Shown here piece after piece: positions 35,618-50,715 of a stretch of 64,000 nucleotides of DNA; the stretch's first letter is position 1; every line of letters starts with the position of its first letter. This stretch comes from Musa acuminata AAA Group (Eukaryota > Streptophyta > Magnoliopsida > Zingiberales > Musaceae). The stretch is taken from assembly GCF_036884655.1 (NCBI RefSeq), contig NC_088344.1:32047001-32111000 (forward strand), read 5' to 3'. A program made the position numbers and the translations under genes. Under the pieces are notes generated by a model. That model saw only the letters and a program-made list of their open reading frames with translations. It did not search any database and was not told the origin of the DNA.

Positions 35618-38346
35618 CTTTCTTTCTATTGATCAATAATTATAGTCAAAATTCAATCAAATTTATAATATATCTTGCCTAATTAGATATAGTAATATAA
35701 TATAATATTTTTCCATTTGACTAATTAATTAGTAAGATATAAAAAAAATAAAATCAAAATAAATAAAATAAAATTTTATTTAAAAATAATTTTATTTATT
35801 TGGATTCTAAAACTTTGAAAAACTATTTTACATATACATATTAATTTTATGAAATAGTTCAATAAGTTCAATAAGCATAATACTATATTAAATCTTACTA
35901 TCAATGTAAGTTATAACGATTGTATGTCATCAATATCATACTTCTTTTGTACCATAACACTATAAACCATTTATAATATAGTCCAGAATGACCCATGTAA
36001 TTTATCTTATCAAGATAATTATATTAACATATTCAACCATTATATATATATACATAAATATAAATAAGATAGTAAAAATAAATAACTTTAATTACATAAA
36101 TAAGAATATCAATTATAATGTCCACTTATATATGCATCATCATATCGTGTTACTCACAAACCCAATTATAACAATGGATATAATCTTGAATTCCTCAAAT
36201 TCTATATTTTGATCGGTTCTTTCATTAATATATTAACTAATGATTTATTAACAAATTTAAATTAATCTTAAAATATTTCAATACACTAGTTGTATAATAT
36301 AATGAAGTCTAAATATTATTAACAATTATCATAAAATTGAGTCTTGTAAACCTTTTTGGATCATTTATCTGAATTATTTATTCTACATAATTTTTCAATA
36401 ATTAAGTATGTGATCCTTTCGACTAGTTTAAGTAAGATCTAATATACACAATGTAAATTACATATGATCAAACAATTTATAATAATTTAATCTAAAAAAT
36501 ATATGAACACTTATCAATATACAAGGAAGAAAGTATCACTATAATAAAATAATATAATATTAATACTTTGAGATTTTTAATAAATATTAAACTATCAATA
36601 TCATCTCTGTTTCACCTTTAGATAAAATTTCAAGATATCTAATGTTCACATATAAAAATATTTATAAAGAACTGATACCATCCCTATGGAATAGTATTAC
36701 TACAATTGGATATATAACCATAAACTATAAAGTTATCAAAAATAGTATCATTTCTCTCATCACATAATTATTCGAATTAGATTTTTTTAAAATTATTTAA
36801 ATATTTTAATTATGTATGCCATTATGAATATTATTTTTTAATATAATTTAAGATTAATTTCTTAATATAATTTTATAAGTTATTGGTCTAGGCTATTTTG
36901 ACAATTACAAGATCAATACAATAATATAAAATATAATTTAAAATATCTTATAAATGATAAAATCTTTATTGTAATTCACATCCAAGTTTACCATCTTAAG
37001 CTTCTGTAGCAACTACCAATTAGATAAAATATACAGATATGAGTTACAAATAATATTCACCAAAAAATTTTAATCTAATTTATATTAAAATTATTCAATC
37101 ATAATAAAAAATAATAACTGTAATAATTATCAAACATTAATCAACATAAAAAACTCATATGATAACTATAATCATGGTAAAACATAAATAATATATTTAT
37201 GTGAAAATAAATACTATTTTATAATTTCAAGCATATGCATGTGAATGATCAAATAAATATCTAAGAATAATAATTTTTTATTTATTATATGCAAAATATT
37301 ATCAATATGTCATATAAGAAAATCATAAAAAATATAATTTATATAACTTTTAATTTTGTATGGAACCTTTATACCAGTTAACCCTATTAAATTGGATAGA
37401 TCCAAAATGAAACTACTCAAATTGGACTCATAGATTTGGGTCAACCATTCGCCCAATTAGGCTCATTAATATTAAAATTGATTAAAATTAAAAATTAATT
37501 AAAAATTAATTTTTCTTTGAATTTGATCAAGACTTAATTAATCGAATCTAAATCTAATCAAATAATCACAATAAAGTCATGATCAAAGCATTCGATTAAA
37601 ATAAATCAAATTAATTAATTTTATAATTAAGGATATGAGTCAAGAATTTTTAATTTCTAAAGGGTAAAACTATACTTTTAATTAGGATTATATTAATTTT
37701 TTTTATTTTTTAATGGCATAATTGGAAAGTAAACTTGGGGACACATATTGAAATTATTTGATTTATAAGGGATAAAACTATCCTTTTAATTAAAAACCCT
37801 AATTGTTACTCTCTTTCTGTGATCGTTGTGCGAGGCATAGTCATTGCCACCGTGGACAACCATCGCTTGCGTGTGGCCTCCTCTACCCACATGCGACTAT
37901 GTGCATATGTCGCTCATCGATCCCCATGATTGCCACGATGTGGCTATACATACACACGTCGCCTAGCAACCCCGTTGGCCTTTGGCATTCAGTGACGTTG
38001 ACTACAGCCAGTAAATGCCATCGCAATGGCATTATTGCAATCGTTAAACGCAACAATAGTGGCCAAAGCTATCACACATACAATAATTGCATTTAGACTA
38101 GTGATCACGAAAGGCCATTGCCTTTAATAATATTATTATCAATAGAAAGCTGTCGATGGTGGTCCATCAGTCAAGCACAATAAACCTCGCATTGCCCATA
38201 AGCAAGTGACATGACAGATTAAATAGAAAAGTAAATCGATAATGTAGATGAATCATTCATGTATAGTAAATAAAAACCAAATAATACCTTTTTACAAGCA
38301 AAAAGTACTAACAAATAGATCTAAAATATTTGATTTCATAAACTTA

Positions 38347-38358
38347 GCTCTAATACCA
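38347..38358 (-). other. Primer-binding-site-like word
   Basis: Plus GCTCTAATACCA reads TGGTATTAGAGC on minus: 11 of 12 bases of the initiator tRNA-Met primer site, immediately inside the right-hand LTR-like repeat. Confidence 0.6.
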
Positions 38359-38359
38359 A

Positions 38360-38868
38360 ATGTGATCATAAAAACTATCCTTATGCTTTAGTTATGTGAA
38401 AAATTTTATTGTCAAAATCTGAAATAAAACAACAATAAATCTAAATTTATGTGGTTTAAAAAACTTTTATTTGACATGCGGACGTGTCGTCATCGGATCT
38501 GAAAACTATAATGATGTTGATCTGCAAGGAGTAGATTCATATTTTCTTATCTTTCTATCTTTTATAGGACTATTGTGAGTAATGGATTAGGGATAAAGGA
38601 GAGATGAAAGAAAATACGTAATCTCTCATTGATTGATTCACGTGACTAAGGGGAGACGAGAGAAGATATATAATCTCTCAATAATGTCATGCATCCTTAT
38701 ATCTTCTTATCCGTGTATTTGCATATTCACATATCCACACATTGTATTTTTAGTCCTTAGGAGATTTTATTTATTTATAGATAAAAATAGAGGGTTTAGG
38801 ATAAGAAATTAGAAGAGACCTTATCAAATAATAGATGGGACCTATAATCTAATATGAACTGCTGCGGT
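38360..38868 (-). repeat. Right LTR-like repeat (5' LTR on minus)
   Basis: Begins TGTGATCA on plus next to the primer-like site and is the partner of 35200-35617. It also matches the plus-strand copy at 26685-27030 in reverse complement, for example AATAATGTCATGCATCC against GACATTATTGAGA. Outer limit is approximate. Confidence 0.55.
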
Positions 38869-38869
38869 T

Positions 38870-39589
38870 CCTTCTGCTGTTGGCTTCCTTAAGTTGGATT
38901 AAATCTACGTAGCATAAAAATGATGGGTGGAATTCAGAGTCATTTTTCCATGTTGACAGTTCCAAACCAACTAGAAATTTATTAGAAAAGGCTCGCGGCT
39001 TTGATGCTGGATGATCTAAAAATGTCCTTGCAAAGGAAAGGCAATGTGTAACAGTACATTAACCTAACCAAGGCCTCTCTACCAGAGGCAGGTTCAGGAA
39101 ACAAAGACTCATCTGTGGCATAATGCACCAAATCTAATTGACCAACTCATTGCTGTTGATCCAAGTTTGTGAAGGTCAATAAGTTTAAATAATAAATCTT
39201 TAAATCTTTGGTACATGACTAAAGGAAAAAAAAGAACAATTAGGAAAACATTTATATGATCTCAATAATACATCTTTAGATCCTTGTTGCATTGTTGGTG
39301 CATCACAGTGCACTATAGTTAATTTTGTCATCTGGATGATTAACCATCCCAAAACAAATGACTGATTGCCGTACCAATCAAGGCAGTGCATTCATCAATC
39401 ACACTATTAACAACTACACGACCTTTTAAGAAAATACACGACTGCTTCCTTTTTACATTCGAGGAAAAACAAAAATAAAACATGCATCAGGACAGCATGG
39501 AGATTACACAAACAACTGAACACTGGAGCAGTTAGATGTCCTGAGAGACCGGACTTTATAGCAGGCTGAAGAAGGTTTATTGATGAAAA
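38870..39589. other. Spacer downstream of the START gene
   Basis: About 700 bases with no recognised gene. The part nearest 39589 is probably the 3' UTR of the minus-strand START gene. Confidence 0.5.
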
Positions 39590-42500
39590 TCAACCAATAT
39601 GTCTGGTCTTTCGATGATCTGGTCTAAGTTGGGCAGACTCAACTTGGCTTGACTCTGCTCCATTGTTTATAAGCTTCTTTAAAATGCATGCCATGGCCAG
39701 CTGGGTGCCAATGTTAGGGCGGCGTCGAGAAAGGCAAATGATGCCACCAAGAAGCAAAAGCCCGTTTGCTATCCATTTCTTTGAAGATCTAGATGGGTTT
39801 TTCTGTGAAATATCCACTCTACTTTGACTGCCGAAGTCACTGCCTGATCTCTCTTTAACTTTCTGAGTACTTGTCTCAGTAGCATTCGTTTCCAACTCTG
39901 GTGGGACCTGAGTCAGGAAAAAACATCGACTTCAGTTTTAAAAAATTAGGTTCTTTTATGATTTCATCAACTTGGAACTTAAGGAAATTGTTTACAGATG
40001 CATAAAGCAGCATGTCTACATAGACCAACAAACCCATCTGTCTTCATTACAGCGGACAAGACAGAAGAACTCAGTGGTGGTGCTAACAGGTTTGACCATG
40101 TCTTGACATTGCATGGCACGAATCTTTGTAAAAGGGTTTTGAAAAACGTCTAAGCCTTTTAAACAACTGCAGTGGTATTCTGATGAACTGAACAATTGGC
40201 ATAGGTGCTAGCAAATAAAAGCCACCACAGAGATGGTCAAGCATGAGCCTTCAAAGCATGCAGCTTATTAGGCAGGAGTTCATGTTAATAGGGGAAAAAA
40301 GGGAACCACATGGATTCCAACAATTGCTAGTCATATTTATCTTATTGAAACATGATGAGGAAGGCATTTTGCTAGAAGCAAGAATATCAAACAATACCCA
40401 CCTGTTGTCAAGGATGCCAAAGAATCAATTTATTGCATCATATATTACAGATAATTAGCTGCAACTGAATTTTAGAATTTCAGATAAACATAGATCTATT
40501 CAAATGCCCTTTTCTAGACAATATGAGAGACCAGGGAAAACTTCTGATTATTTACAACAAGTAACACTAATTCAAAAAGAAACTTGCACATAGATGACCT
40601 AAACATTATCTAGGTAAAGCCACATAACAATGCAGACAGCAAAGACCAGCTGCATTTGAGAAATATATCTATCTTCCTTGCTTACATCTACACACACCCT
40701 TATTTTGCTAAGATTAAATGGAAGACTTAAATGGTGAGAATCTGATTCTCTTTTATCCCTTTCCATCAAAGAACTATTAAGCAACTTGAAGTTGGACTAC
40801 TAATGCTGACCTTTTTAGTAAGTCTAAGAAGAATGGGGACCAATATTGAACGACAAGGATGGGAAGAATATTGATGCAGTGCACTATTCATCTTAGACAC
40901 ATAGCTCCATATTCCCTTGGCAAATGCCAGTTTTGCCATCTCAATATTGAGTCCAGCATCTTCTTGGTGCACCATTGTTATCTCACATGCATCCCTACCA
41001 GGAACTGCAACCGAAAGCTTCATCCAGTCACCACCAGAGATAAAAAGATGAGAGATGACAAAAAAGGATATACAATTGACAAAGAGCTATGCTGATGAAT
41101 AATTCATGTTCTTTGAACTTTATATAACTGCTAAAATCAGATTTGTAGTGTTTTATCTTTATCAACTATTAAAAGAAGATTTAATATAATCAACTAATAA
41201 TCTGAATGCATAGAATTCAGAACCAAGCTCAGGTAAAAAATAATACACTACTGTTTTCAGGCTGTTTTGATTATTCTATTGAAGTATCAGATGTTACCAT
41301 ATACTGATGATTTTGATATCAAGAGGGAGCTTGATTTTGTACAGCCGATCACAAGTAAACTTTTCCAACTTGTTTTACAACCGTGACACAACAACAACAA
41401 TAACAATAATAATAACAAAGCCGTAAGTCTCAACTATTTGGGGTTGGCTACATAGATCTTTTACCACCATTGAGATCTATAAAAAATCATATGTTTAGTT
41501 AAGTTCAAAGTACTTAAATATTTATTTATATTAAAACTTTTTAGGTCTTTTTCTGCCTCTCTATGTACCATTAATATTAATTATTTTACTTCTTTTGGCT
41601 ATCACATCCTGCGGTCTCCTCAGCACATGCTCATACCATCTTAAACAATTTTCTCTCATCTTATCTTCTATCAAAGTGATGCATAGTTGTTCACAAATAA
41701 AAATATTTCTTTTCTATTTTTTCTAGTAGCTCTATATATCCATCTCAATATTCTCATCTTGGTAACATAAACTTTTTATATATGTTTTTTCTTGACTACC
41801 CAACACTCATATCCATAAAACATTGTTAGTCTCACAACTGTCATATAAAATTTTTCTTTTAATCTTAAAGGTATCTGATGATCACACAAAACTTCTGACT
41901 TCCCTTGTCATTTTAACCATACTGTTTTTACTCTATGAATAATATCTTCAGCAATCTCTCCATTTTATTAGATAATTGATTCAAGATACCTAAAGTCTTT
42001 TCTTAAAAAGACTTCTTGTCTATCCAATTTAACTATATTATCTTATCTATTTCTAGAATCACTAAAATTATATTTTATATATTTGGTTTTAGTCATAGTT
42101 AATTTAAAACCTTTGATTTTTAAGGTTTGCCTCCATAGCTTAAGTTTATAATTGATTTCACTTAGGCTCTCATCAAGTAAGATAATATCACCAGCAAATA
42201 AAATACACCAGAGAGGTCTATCATGTAAGTGACTAGTAAGTTCATCAATTATCAATGTGAAAAGATTGAGACTTAATGCAAATCTTTGATGTAATTCTAT
42301 GTTAATAGGAAACTCACTAGACACACTCCCTATAGTTCTAACACTAGTAGCTATATTACCATACATATATTTAATAACATCAATATAATTAGTGGATACA
42401 TCTTCCTTTTCTAAAACCTACCATAATAAATCTCTACGAACCCTATCATATGTTTTCTCTAAGTTAATAAAAACCTTACATAAGTCTTTCTTTTTCTCCT

Positions 42501-45500
42501 TATATTTTTTCATTAATTATCATAATAAATAAATAACTTCTATGGTTGATTTTCCAAGCATAAAACTAAATTAATTTTTAAATATTTTTGTTTCAAGCCT
42601 TATCCTACTTTTGATAACTCTTTCCTAAAGTTATATAGTATGGCTCAAGATTTTAATTCCTCTATAAACAATTTTATATGTCATTCTTATTTTTGTAAAT
42701 TAATACTAAAAAACTCTTTCTTCATTCATCAAAATATTTTCAAATCTCATAATTTTGTTAAATAAGCTATTTAACCAAGCTACTCCCTCGTCCCTTAAAC
42801 TTTTTCAGGCCTCAATAGGGATATCATTAGGTCTCACACTTTTAGTTATTTTCATCTTCTTTAATGCGGCCTTTACTTCATTAGCTCTAATTTTATGAAT
42901 AAATATATGATTATTAAATCTATTACTTTATTTATTGTTAATTCTAAGTCCTAGTTTGAGATTGGAGATAATCTTTCAATTGTGATAGGATAATAGAAAT
43001 ATTTCATGCAAGCATGGTTTGAGATTGGAGATAATCTTTTAGTAGAATTTGAAGGCAAGGGTTTCATTGCACATTAACTGACATTAATGGTAAATTTAAA
43101 GATTATAAAATTTTATTATCATAGACTACAACTATATAATAACAACGAACCAACATTATGTATATTGGAAACCATGAACCTAGTCAAACCATGCCTTCCA
43201 AAAAAGCAAGAGTAGTTGATGCTAGCAACTAGTAGAGCAATTGTTAGATGACACGTTACTCAACAACAATGTTATCATAAACTTGATAAGAGAAGTTTCT
43301 TGCCTTCTCTTATACACCAACCCGATCTGAAAAAAACAACACGAACATACTTCTTTTCCCGTGGAGCTAGAGGATGTTCACAATCCTACAAAAACAATAA
43401 AAAATATTTTAAGTTTTAGAGAAAAAAGACATCAGAGCAAAGTTAGAAAATTAAAAAAGCGATAATTCTCAATTTTTTTCTTTCTTTCTTTCTGATGAAA
43501 GTTAAGCTACGAAAGCAAAATTTGATCCCAAGACATTGAGATGTATTATTAAGTTCTTCATAGCTAACACCCTCATAATTCTTGAAAGGCTGCGAGATAT
43601 ATAAGAATAAGTCTTCAGAACTTGACTACTTTGGGTCAACTATTTCCATCATTTTGTTTTTAGCAAAGACAATGTCCTCAATTGATGAGCACAGCCATTT
43701 GAGATGACTCTGCATGCCTCATTTACAAAACCGTGCACTTGAATAATTCTATTGTTGGCCATATCCTGATGATTGAAAATGAGTATCCGAGATTCAGAAA
43801 CTCTGAGTGGTAAAATAAGATATTTCTATTTCACATCTATTTTCTGTAATAACATCCGCTACTATCAGTTTGCCCACCCTATTTGCAACAACATTAGCAA
43901 TAGGCACTAAATTCATTTATCAGATAGGTGACAATACCTTGAAATGTGGTTCATCTTCAGTTATCATTATTTCAGTTGTAAGATACAATATCTGGGTTTC
44001 TTTCATTAAACTAATGTGTATCCTCAAGTTTGATGTATTATCAGAAAAAAAAAATTTGATGCCATAGACCTAATGGATGAACCTAGCAGTATCTCTTACT
44101 CTAAATTGTCAGTTTAAAAGCAAAGCTTGGACGATAATAATAAAAGATATATTATGCTGCATAAACTCCAAAAGATTTCAGAAATAGAAGATATACCATC
44201 AATTGAGAATGATAAAGCCACTATATATGTGTACAATTATCTCTGCAAGCTTGCTGGCTGATAAATATTTGTTTACATTACCTTAATAAGGCAAAAGAAA
44301 GTTTTGTCTTTTCCTTCCCACACACGCCATGCTAACACATATTCTCTTGGGGTCAGGAATGGAAACTTTTTTACAGAACGCCCAATTTCTGTCCCACTAT
44401 TTTCATCAACTTGCAGTTGGTCATGCTGAATCAAAATCTTGTCCCACTCTTTTCTGTACTCATTATCCATATAGAAATCTCTTAATAACTCTGCCGAACA
44501 TTTCTCGAATGTTGTAACACTAAGGTATTTAAGGGGACCATCCTGTGAAACCATGACAGTAAAATTCAGATGAAAGTTTTGAAGTACATGTCTTCCACAA
44601 TTTGCTTAAATAGAAGATTGGATTGCTCTACAAACACTACATTGGCTGAAGTCTCTGCAGTAGTCCACCCTTAAAATAAAGAACACTAAGATACAAATTA
44701 AAGAATGTGACATTTAGGCAACGCTAAAGTGCAAGAGTTGAACTAGACTTGATTTACAAGAGCTGTTTGAATCTTGGAATTGCATGAAAAATCAGGAAAA
44801 GTATCTAAGGAGGCACAATTTTTTTCATCCCTTGAGCTATACTGCAGACCAGGGAGTTGAACACAGTTACGTACAAAAACAATCAAGTGTTATAGCTGGT
44901 TAAGGTTATCGATGCAACAAAACAATCAAGCATGAGAAAGAAGATAATCTCTTGCAATTAAGCAGGTGTCAGTTCTGACTAGATTTCACAAATAATTTCT
45001 ATAAAACAGAGGGAAGCAATGATCATGAGCATCTGATTGATGCTTTAAGCAAGAGATGTAGCCAGTTCCCCTGCCAAGAGAGGGGGGAAAAGGGACCATA
45101 ATGCCATCATGAAGTCATTTGATATATCACTATCCCTGTTAAAACAGAACGCATTACAAGCCAACATGCCACTATCCCTGTTAATTTTATATATCGCTTC
45201 TAACAAAATAAATAAATAAATAAAATAAACATAATGCCATCATGAAGTCATGAACAATTGATAAAGCCGTTCAAGCATTCATAAGAATTAAGTGTCTAGC
45301 TTGTCACATTAGAAGCTTTAAAGAAATACCATATTGAGATTCGATGAGTCCATTTTGATGTCTGAAAAAAATGATGCTGTAGCAACTGGTTTATATGACT
45401 GAATTAGTGAATGATCAAACGCTTAAAATCGCACTTTATGACAAAACAATAAAGTGCCAAAAGCCCAAAATTCATGCGTGCGTAACAGTTTCGTCTTAAC

Positions 45501-46020
45501 AAATTAGTCAGAAGCATACTTTTGGCCGGCAGCACTTCGCTTTGTAGGATACAAGATCACTGCATTTCTCAATCACATCTTCCCATCTCTCATTTTCTTC
45601 GAGATTCCCCTCCAAACTAACCATCAAGTCTCTCAGATCAGCATCAGTTATGAGCTTAGATATCCTGCAGAAAGATCCACGCGAACCTTATTAATCTAAA
45701 ATAACACTTTTATCAGTGTCAAACCGATACCAACCGCAACAAAACAAAAAAAGAGGGATCGAAATCATGAGATCCTGGACAAACCCTGCCGAAGGACCTC
45801 CTTCCAAACTGCCCATCGTGGTCGAGGCCGGCGACGATCCCGCAGCTACGGAGGCCGCCCGGTGGCGACGGGAGAAGAAGAGCCGCAGGAGCTGCCACGA
45901 GAGAAGGAGGAGCATGACGACCGCCGTCGCCCAACCGCCGCCGGGGTTCTCCCGCCAGAACTCGTCTGAATCGGGCAGTGCCCTCGCCGAATTGGGTGGT
46001 AGGGTTCGGGGCTCGGCCAT
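39590..46020 (-). CDS. START-domain lipid-binding membrane protein
   Basis: Plant protein with a StAR-related lipid transfer (START) domain between two membrane segments, like the Arabidopsis At3g13062/At1g55960 group. It probably binds or moves a lipid at a membrane; the ligand is unknown. Six exons in transcript order, 46020-45785, 45664-45520, 44542-44282, 43385-43304, 41004-40811 and 39907-39590, give 411 aa. A hydrophobic helix covers residues 30-49 (WATAVVMLLLLSWQLLRLFF), and a second lies near 351-366 (WIANGLLLLGGIICLS). START blocks include DGPLKYLSVTTFE, FYMDNEYRKEWDK, FPFLTPREYVLAWR, CEHPLAP, VPGRDACEI and MVHQEDAGLN. Intron 4 starts with GC instead of GT and holds a LINE fragment. 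All other junctions are GT-AG. The exon joins keep frame exactly. Confidence 0.92.
41383..42960 (-). mobile_element. Decayed LINE (RTE-like) fragment inside the START gene intron
   Basis: On minus, 42366-42043 encodes a reverse transcriptase segment of non-LTR type (QRFALSLNLFTLIIDELTSH, then WCILFAGDIILLDE). The catalytic FADD box reads FAGD, so it is inactive. Just upstream in the same direction (42510-42420) a KVFINLEKTYDRVRRDLLW stretch corresponds to the LEKAYDRVPR block. The 3' end (about 41460-41383) has the CAACTATTTGGGGTTGGCTACAT word and a TTG/TTATTG repeat tail seen in many plant LINEs. 5'-truncated, with internal stops. Same orientation as the host gene. Confidence 0.85.
45097..45251. 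repeat. 22-bp direct repeats in START intron 2
   Basis: CATAATGCCATCATGAAGTC plus AT occurs perfectly at 45097-45118 and 45230-45251. A second word, CACTATCCCTGTTAA, is also repeated between them (about 45128 and 45170). Local intronic duplication. Confidence 0.8.
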
Positions 46021-47866
46021 CTAGTCGGCAGAGATGGGAAGGAGAACGAAGCGGAGAGGCGTGCAAGCGAGTGAGAGATGGATTGGATTCGTCGCTTCAT
46101 ACTCGGACAAGAAACAGTGGGCGGGTAATTTTGGAGTTTTGTCATATTAGTCCTCATGGCATTCATTATTCGGCGATTTTCCTAAAAAATACCTATCTCT
46201 TCTCGCTTTATTATTTTTTAAAACCGTACTCTTAATTAAAAAATATCCAAAATATTTCTAAAAAATTTCTCATTAAATTTTCACTCTTATTTTTTTTTTT
46301 ACAAATTTTAAACTATTATAATTTTTTATTTGGCTTGTTTACCGTTTATAGTATTTTTATTGAGACACTAAAAATACTATAAGTGAAAATATATTAGGTT
46401 TTTTTCGTTTAATCATCAAAATATCATATTTTTAGGTTTGTAATTGGCTTAATAGAGATTAAGAGTTTATTTTTATTATTTAAAAATATTTTTTAAATAG
46501 ATTTTATAATATTTTTTATTATGATGATCAAAGCACTATAATAAACTAAAATTTTATTTTTATTTGGGTGATATTAGTCGTAAAATACTTATTTAAATAT
46601 GATATATCAAATGGTTTCTAACATATTTTAATTCTATTTGACTCCTTTATTAGTATTTTTAAGAAGGTTTTATAATGCTTTAGTTACCATAATAAAAACA
46701 TTATAAAATAAAAAAATTATAAGAATTTTTTTTTGAGAAATAATTTAGATATTTTTTGAATTAGTATTGATTGAGAAAAACTAAAGATGAGATATTATTT
46801 AAAAATACGTAAAATATGAATTTTTTAAAGAAAAATCGTCCTTTACTATTTACAAATATCAGAAAACATAATACACATAAGAAATCAGTAATAATTAATT
46901 TATCAGTTCTCATGGAAAAGAATAGCCTCAAACATGTCACGTGAAAGTGCTGCATATATCACCATGTCCTATCGTGATATATCTCCGTCTTTGTTCAATT
47001 AGATTTTTTATGGAAAAATATGTACAACACAAAAAGTCTAGTCTTCTTTAATTATTATAGATTATATTGAAATTTATGCGGCATAAGAAGATAAGATCCG
47101 GTGAGTCATGGTCTTTGTCTTCTATTTCTTTATGAGGGTGGATATGGTTTTTGATGCTGTATCAAGACTTTGTCAAGAACAAGACAGACAATGAACACTA
47201 CTTTTTTTTTTGGTCAGAGATTTGTATTTAGGTGGACTGATTCAATCCTGCAGAAATGAATGAGATTTATAGATGCACATCTTTCCATATCAAATTCGTG
47301 AAAAAATAATTCCACTGGGAATGGTTTTTTAGGAACAATTTGATCCACCTGAAAGACATATATCTTACCCTCGTCATCTAGCATCGTGTGAATTGGGTTA
47401 CTGGTCAAGTCAACCGTTGTGATTAACAAGACCCCATAGATCAATAAGTATCATGAATTTTAATTCCGGTGATATAATCTTCATGCATAAGATCAATGAT
47501 GCGAATAAAAAAGATGCACACCAAATGAAATCATGTCGAAGAACATTTGGCTAGGTAACATCATGGAAGCCCCAAGACATGATGCAGTATGGAAAAGATT
47601 GACATTATAAAACCTTCACATCATCAGCATAATCAATTTTAAGCACAAAATTGAAGCTTGAGCCAATTATGTGAATGTTGACTAACCATTATAAGGTGCA
47701 AATAACCAAACTCTTGTTATCAAAACTAGTTTTCAAGCAACACAACAGGGTATCTCAAACAATTTGTCTACTAAGAAATTGACAAATCACAATGTGCTAA
47801 TTAAAGAAAACTGAACTTTGAACCGCATGATGATGTAGACTTCCCAGGCAACAAATGACAATTAGC
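46021..47866. other. START 5' flank and AT-rich spacer
   Basis: The first 100-150 bases are GC-rich 5' flank of the START gene. Beyond about 46180 the sequence is very AT-rich, with many T runs and no coding frame. The part near 47866 is the eL32 3' flank on minus. I see no transposon ends. Confidence 0.55.
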
Positions 47867-49874
<2,008 letters not shown>

Positions 49875-50051
49875 TTGTTCTTTGCGAGCACCAAAAAATA
49901 AAGAACCGTTTTTTCAGAAAAAAAAAACCACCATTATAATTCTTTTTCCACAAAGCATCACAAGAAGCAGAAAGACAACAGGACATTCAGCGTCAAGAAT
50001 CGGGCAGAATTACCTCACAACGGCTCGAAGACCACCGGATAGAGAGGCGGA

Positions 50052-50219
50052 CTGCACACAGAGAGATCAATCGGATGAAATGTAGTATTAATACAACCGA
50101 TATCGAGAACCCTAACCCTCAAACGAGAAAGGGCAAAAGAAGGGCGGCTTACCTCGGCGTTCTATCTTATCAACCCGCAGCCAAAGTCCTAACCCTAAGA
50201 GACCGACGTTTATATAGGG
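50052..50219 (-). promoter_or_regulatory. eL32 promoter, telo-boxes and leader intron
   Basis: On minus: TATATAA at about 50216-50209, a TTAGGGTT telo-box at 50198-50191, a short leader exon, then a GAG|GTAAGC donor (50153/50152). The intron is 101 bp and ends TGTGTGCAG at 50052. A second AACCCTAACCCT telomere-like word lies inside it (50108-50118). TATA plus telo-box is typical of plant ribosomal protein genes. A further leader intron between 50013 and the ATG is possible (donor-like GAG|GTAATT) but unproven. Confidence 0.65.
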
Positions 50220-50677
50220 ACGCATCTGGTGTGAGTTCGATCCACCGTTGATTCACTGCCGCGGCTTCCATCATCGGACCCTGGACTTGAGCGGATGCGT
50301 CAACCGAGGAAAGTTTCTGGGTGATGTGGCCTGCACGTCACGCTATCTATCTGTTATATTTCAATGTATTAGTTAGTATAATATTTTAAAAACAATCCCC
50401 GTGTTAATGTTATGGGTGAGTCACCAATTAGTTGTCAAAGGCATCGTCTTCGGGTTAGGCTCATCCGGATCAATCTCGATCCGGTTCTCGATACTGAAGC
50501 GTAAGTAATTGGATCATTATTGCGTCAATTTCGATCCGAGTCCGCTACGAACTTGATCCGATCGATCAGTAACATGATAAGTCGAGTTCCCATCAGAGAA
50601 CGCAGCAGTAGATCTCGGCCGTCCAAAAGACCCAAGCGAAAAAAGTAATTAATATCCACCTGCAAACAAAGAATCCT

Positions 50678-50715
<38 letters not shown>

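Larger units (their letters stand above)
35200..38870 (-). mobile_element. Non-coding LTR retroelement, degenerate
   Basis: Two diverged direct repeats (about 35200-35617 and 38360-38868) bracket about 2.7 kb of AT-rich DNA with no gag or pol. Read on minus, the right-hand repeat is followed at once by a primer-site-like word (38358-38347), and the left-hand repeat is preceded by a purine tract (AATAGAAAGAAAG, about 35631-35618). That is the layout expected for a minus-strand LTR element. With no protein content it would be a LARD/TRIM-like non-autonomous element. A less AT-rich internal patch at 37800-38100 has a 97-codon frame with no known domain. The ends are eroded and I could not define a target-site duplication. 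Confidence 0.6.

Noticed and set aside
37803..38096. 97-codon frame inside the non-coding LTR element
   Set aside because: Cys/His-rich by composition, but no CCHC spacing or Gag similarity; treated as internal non-coding sequence.
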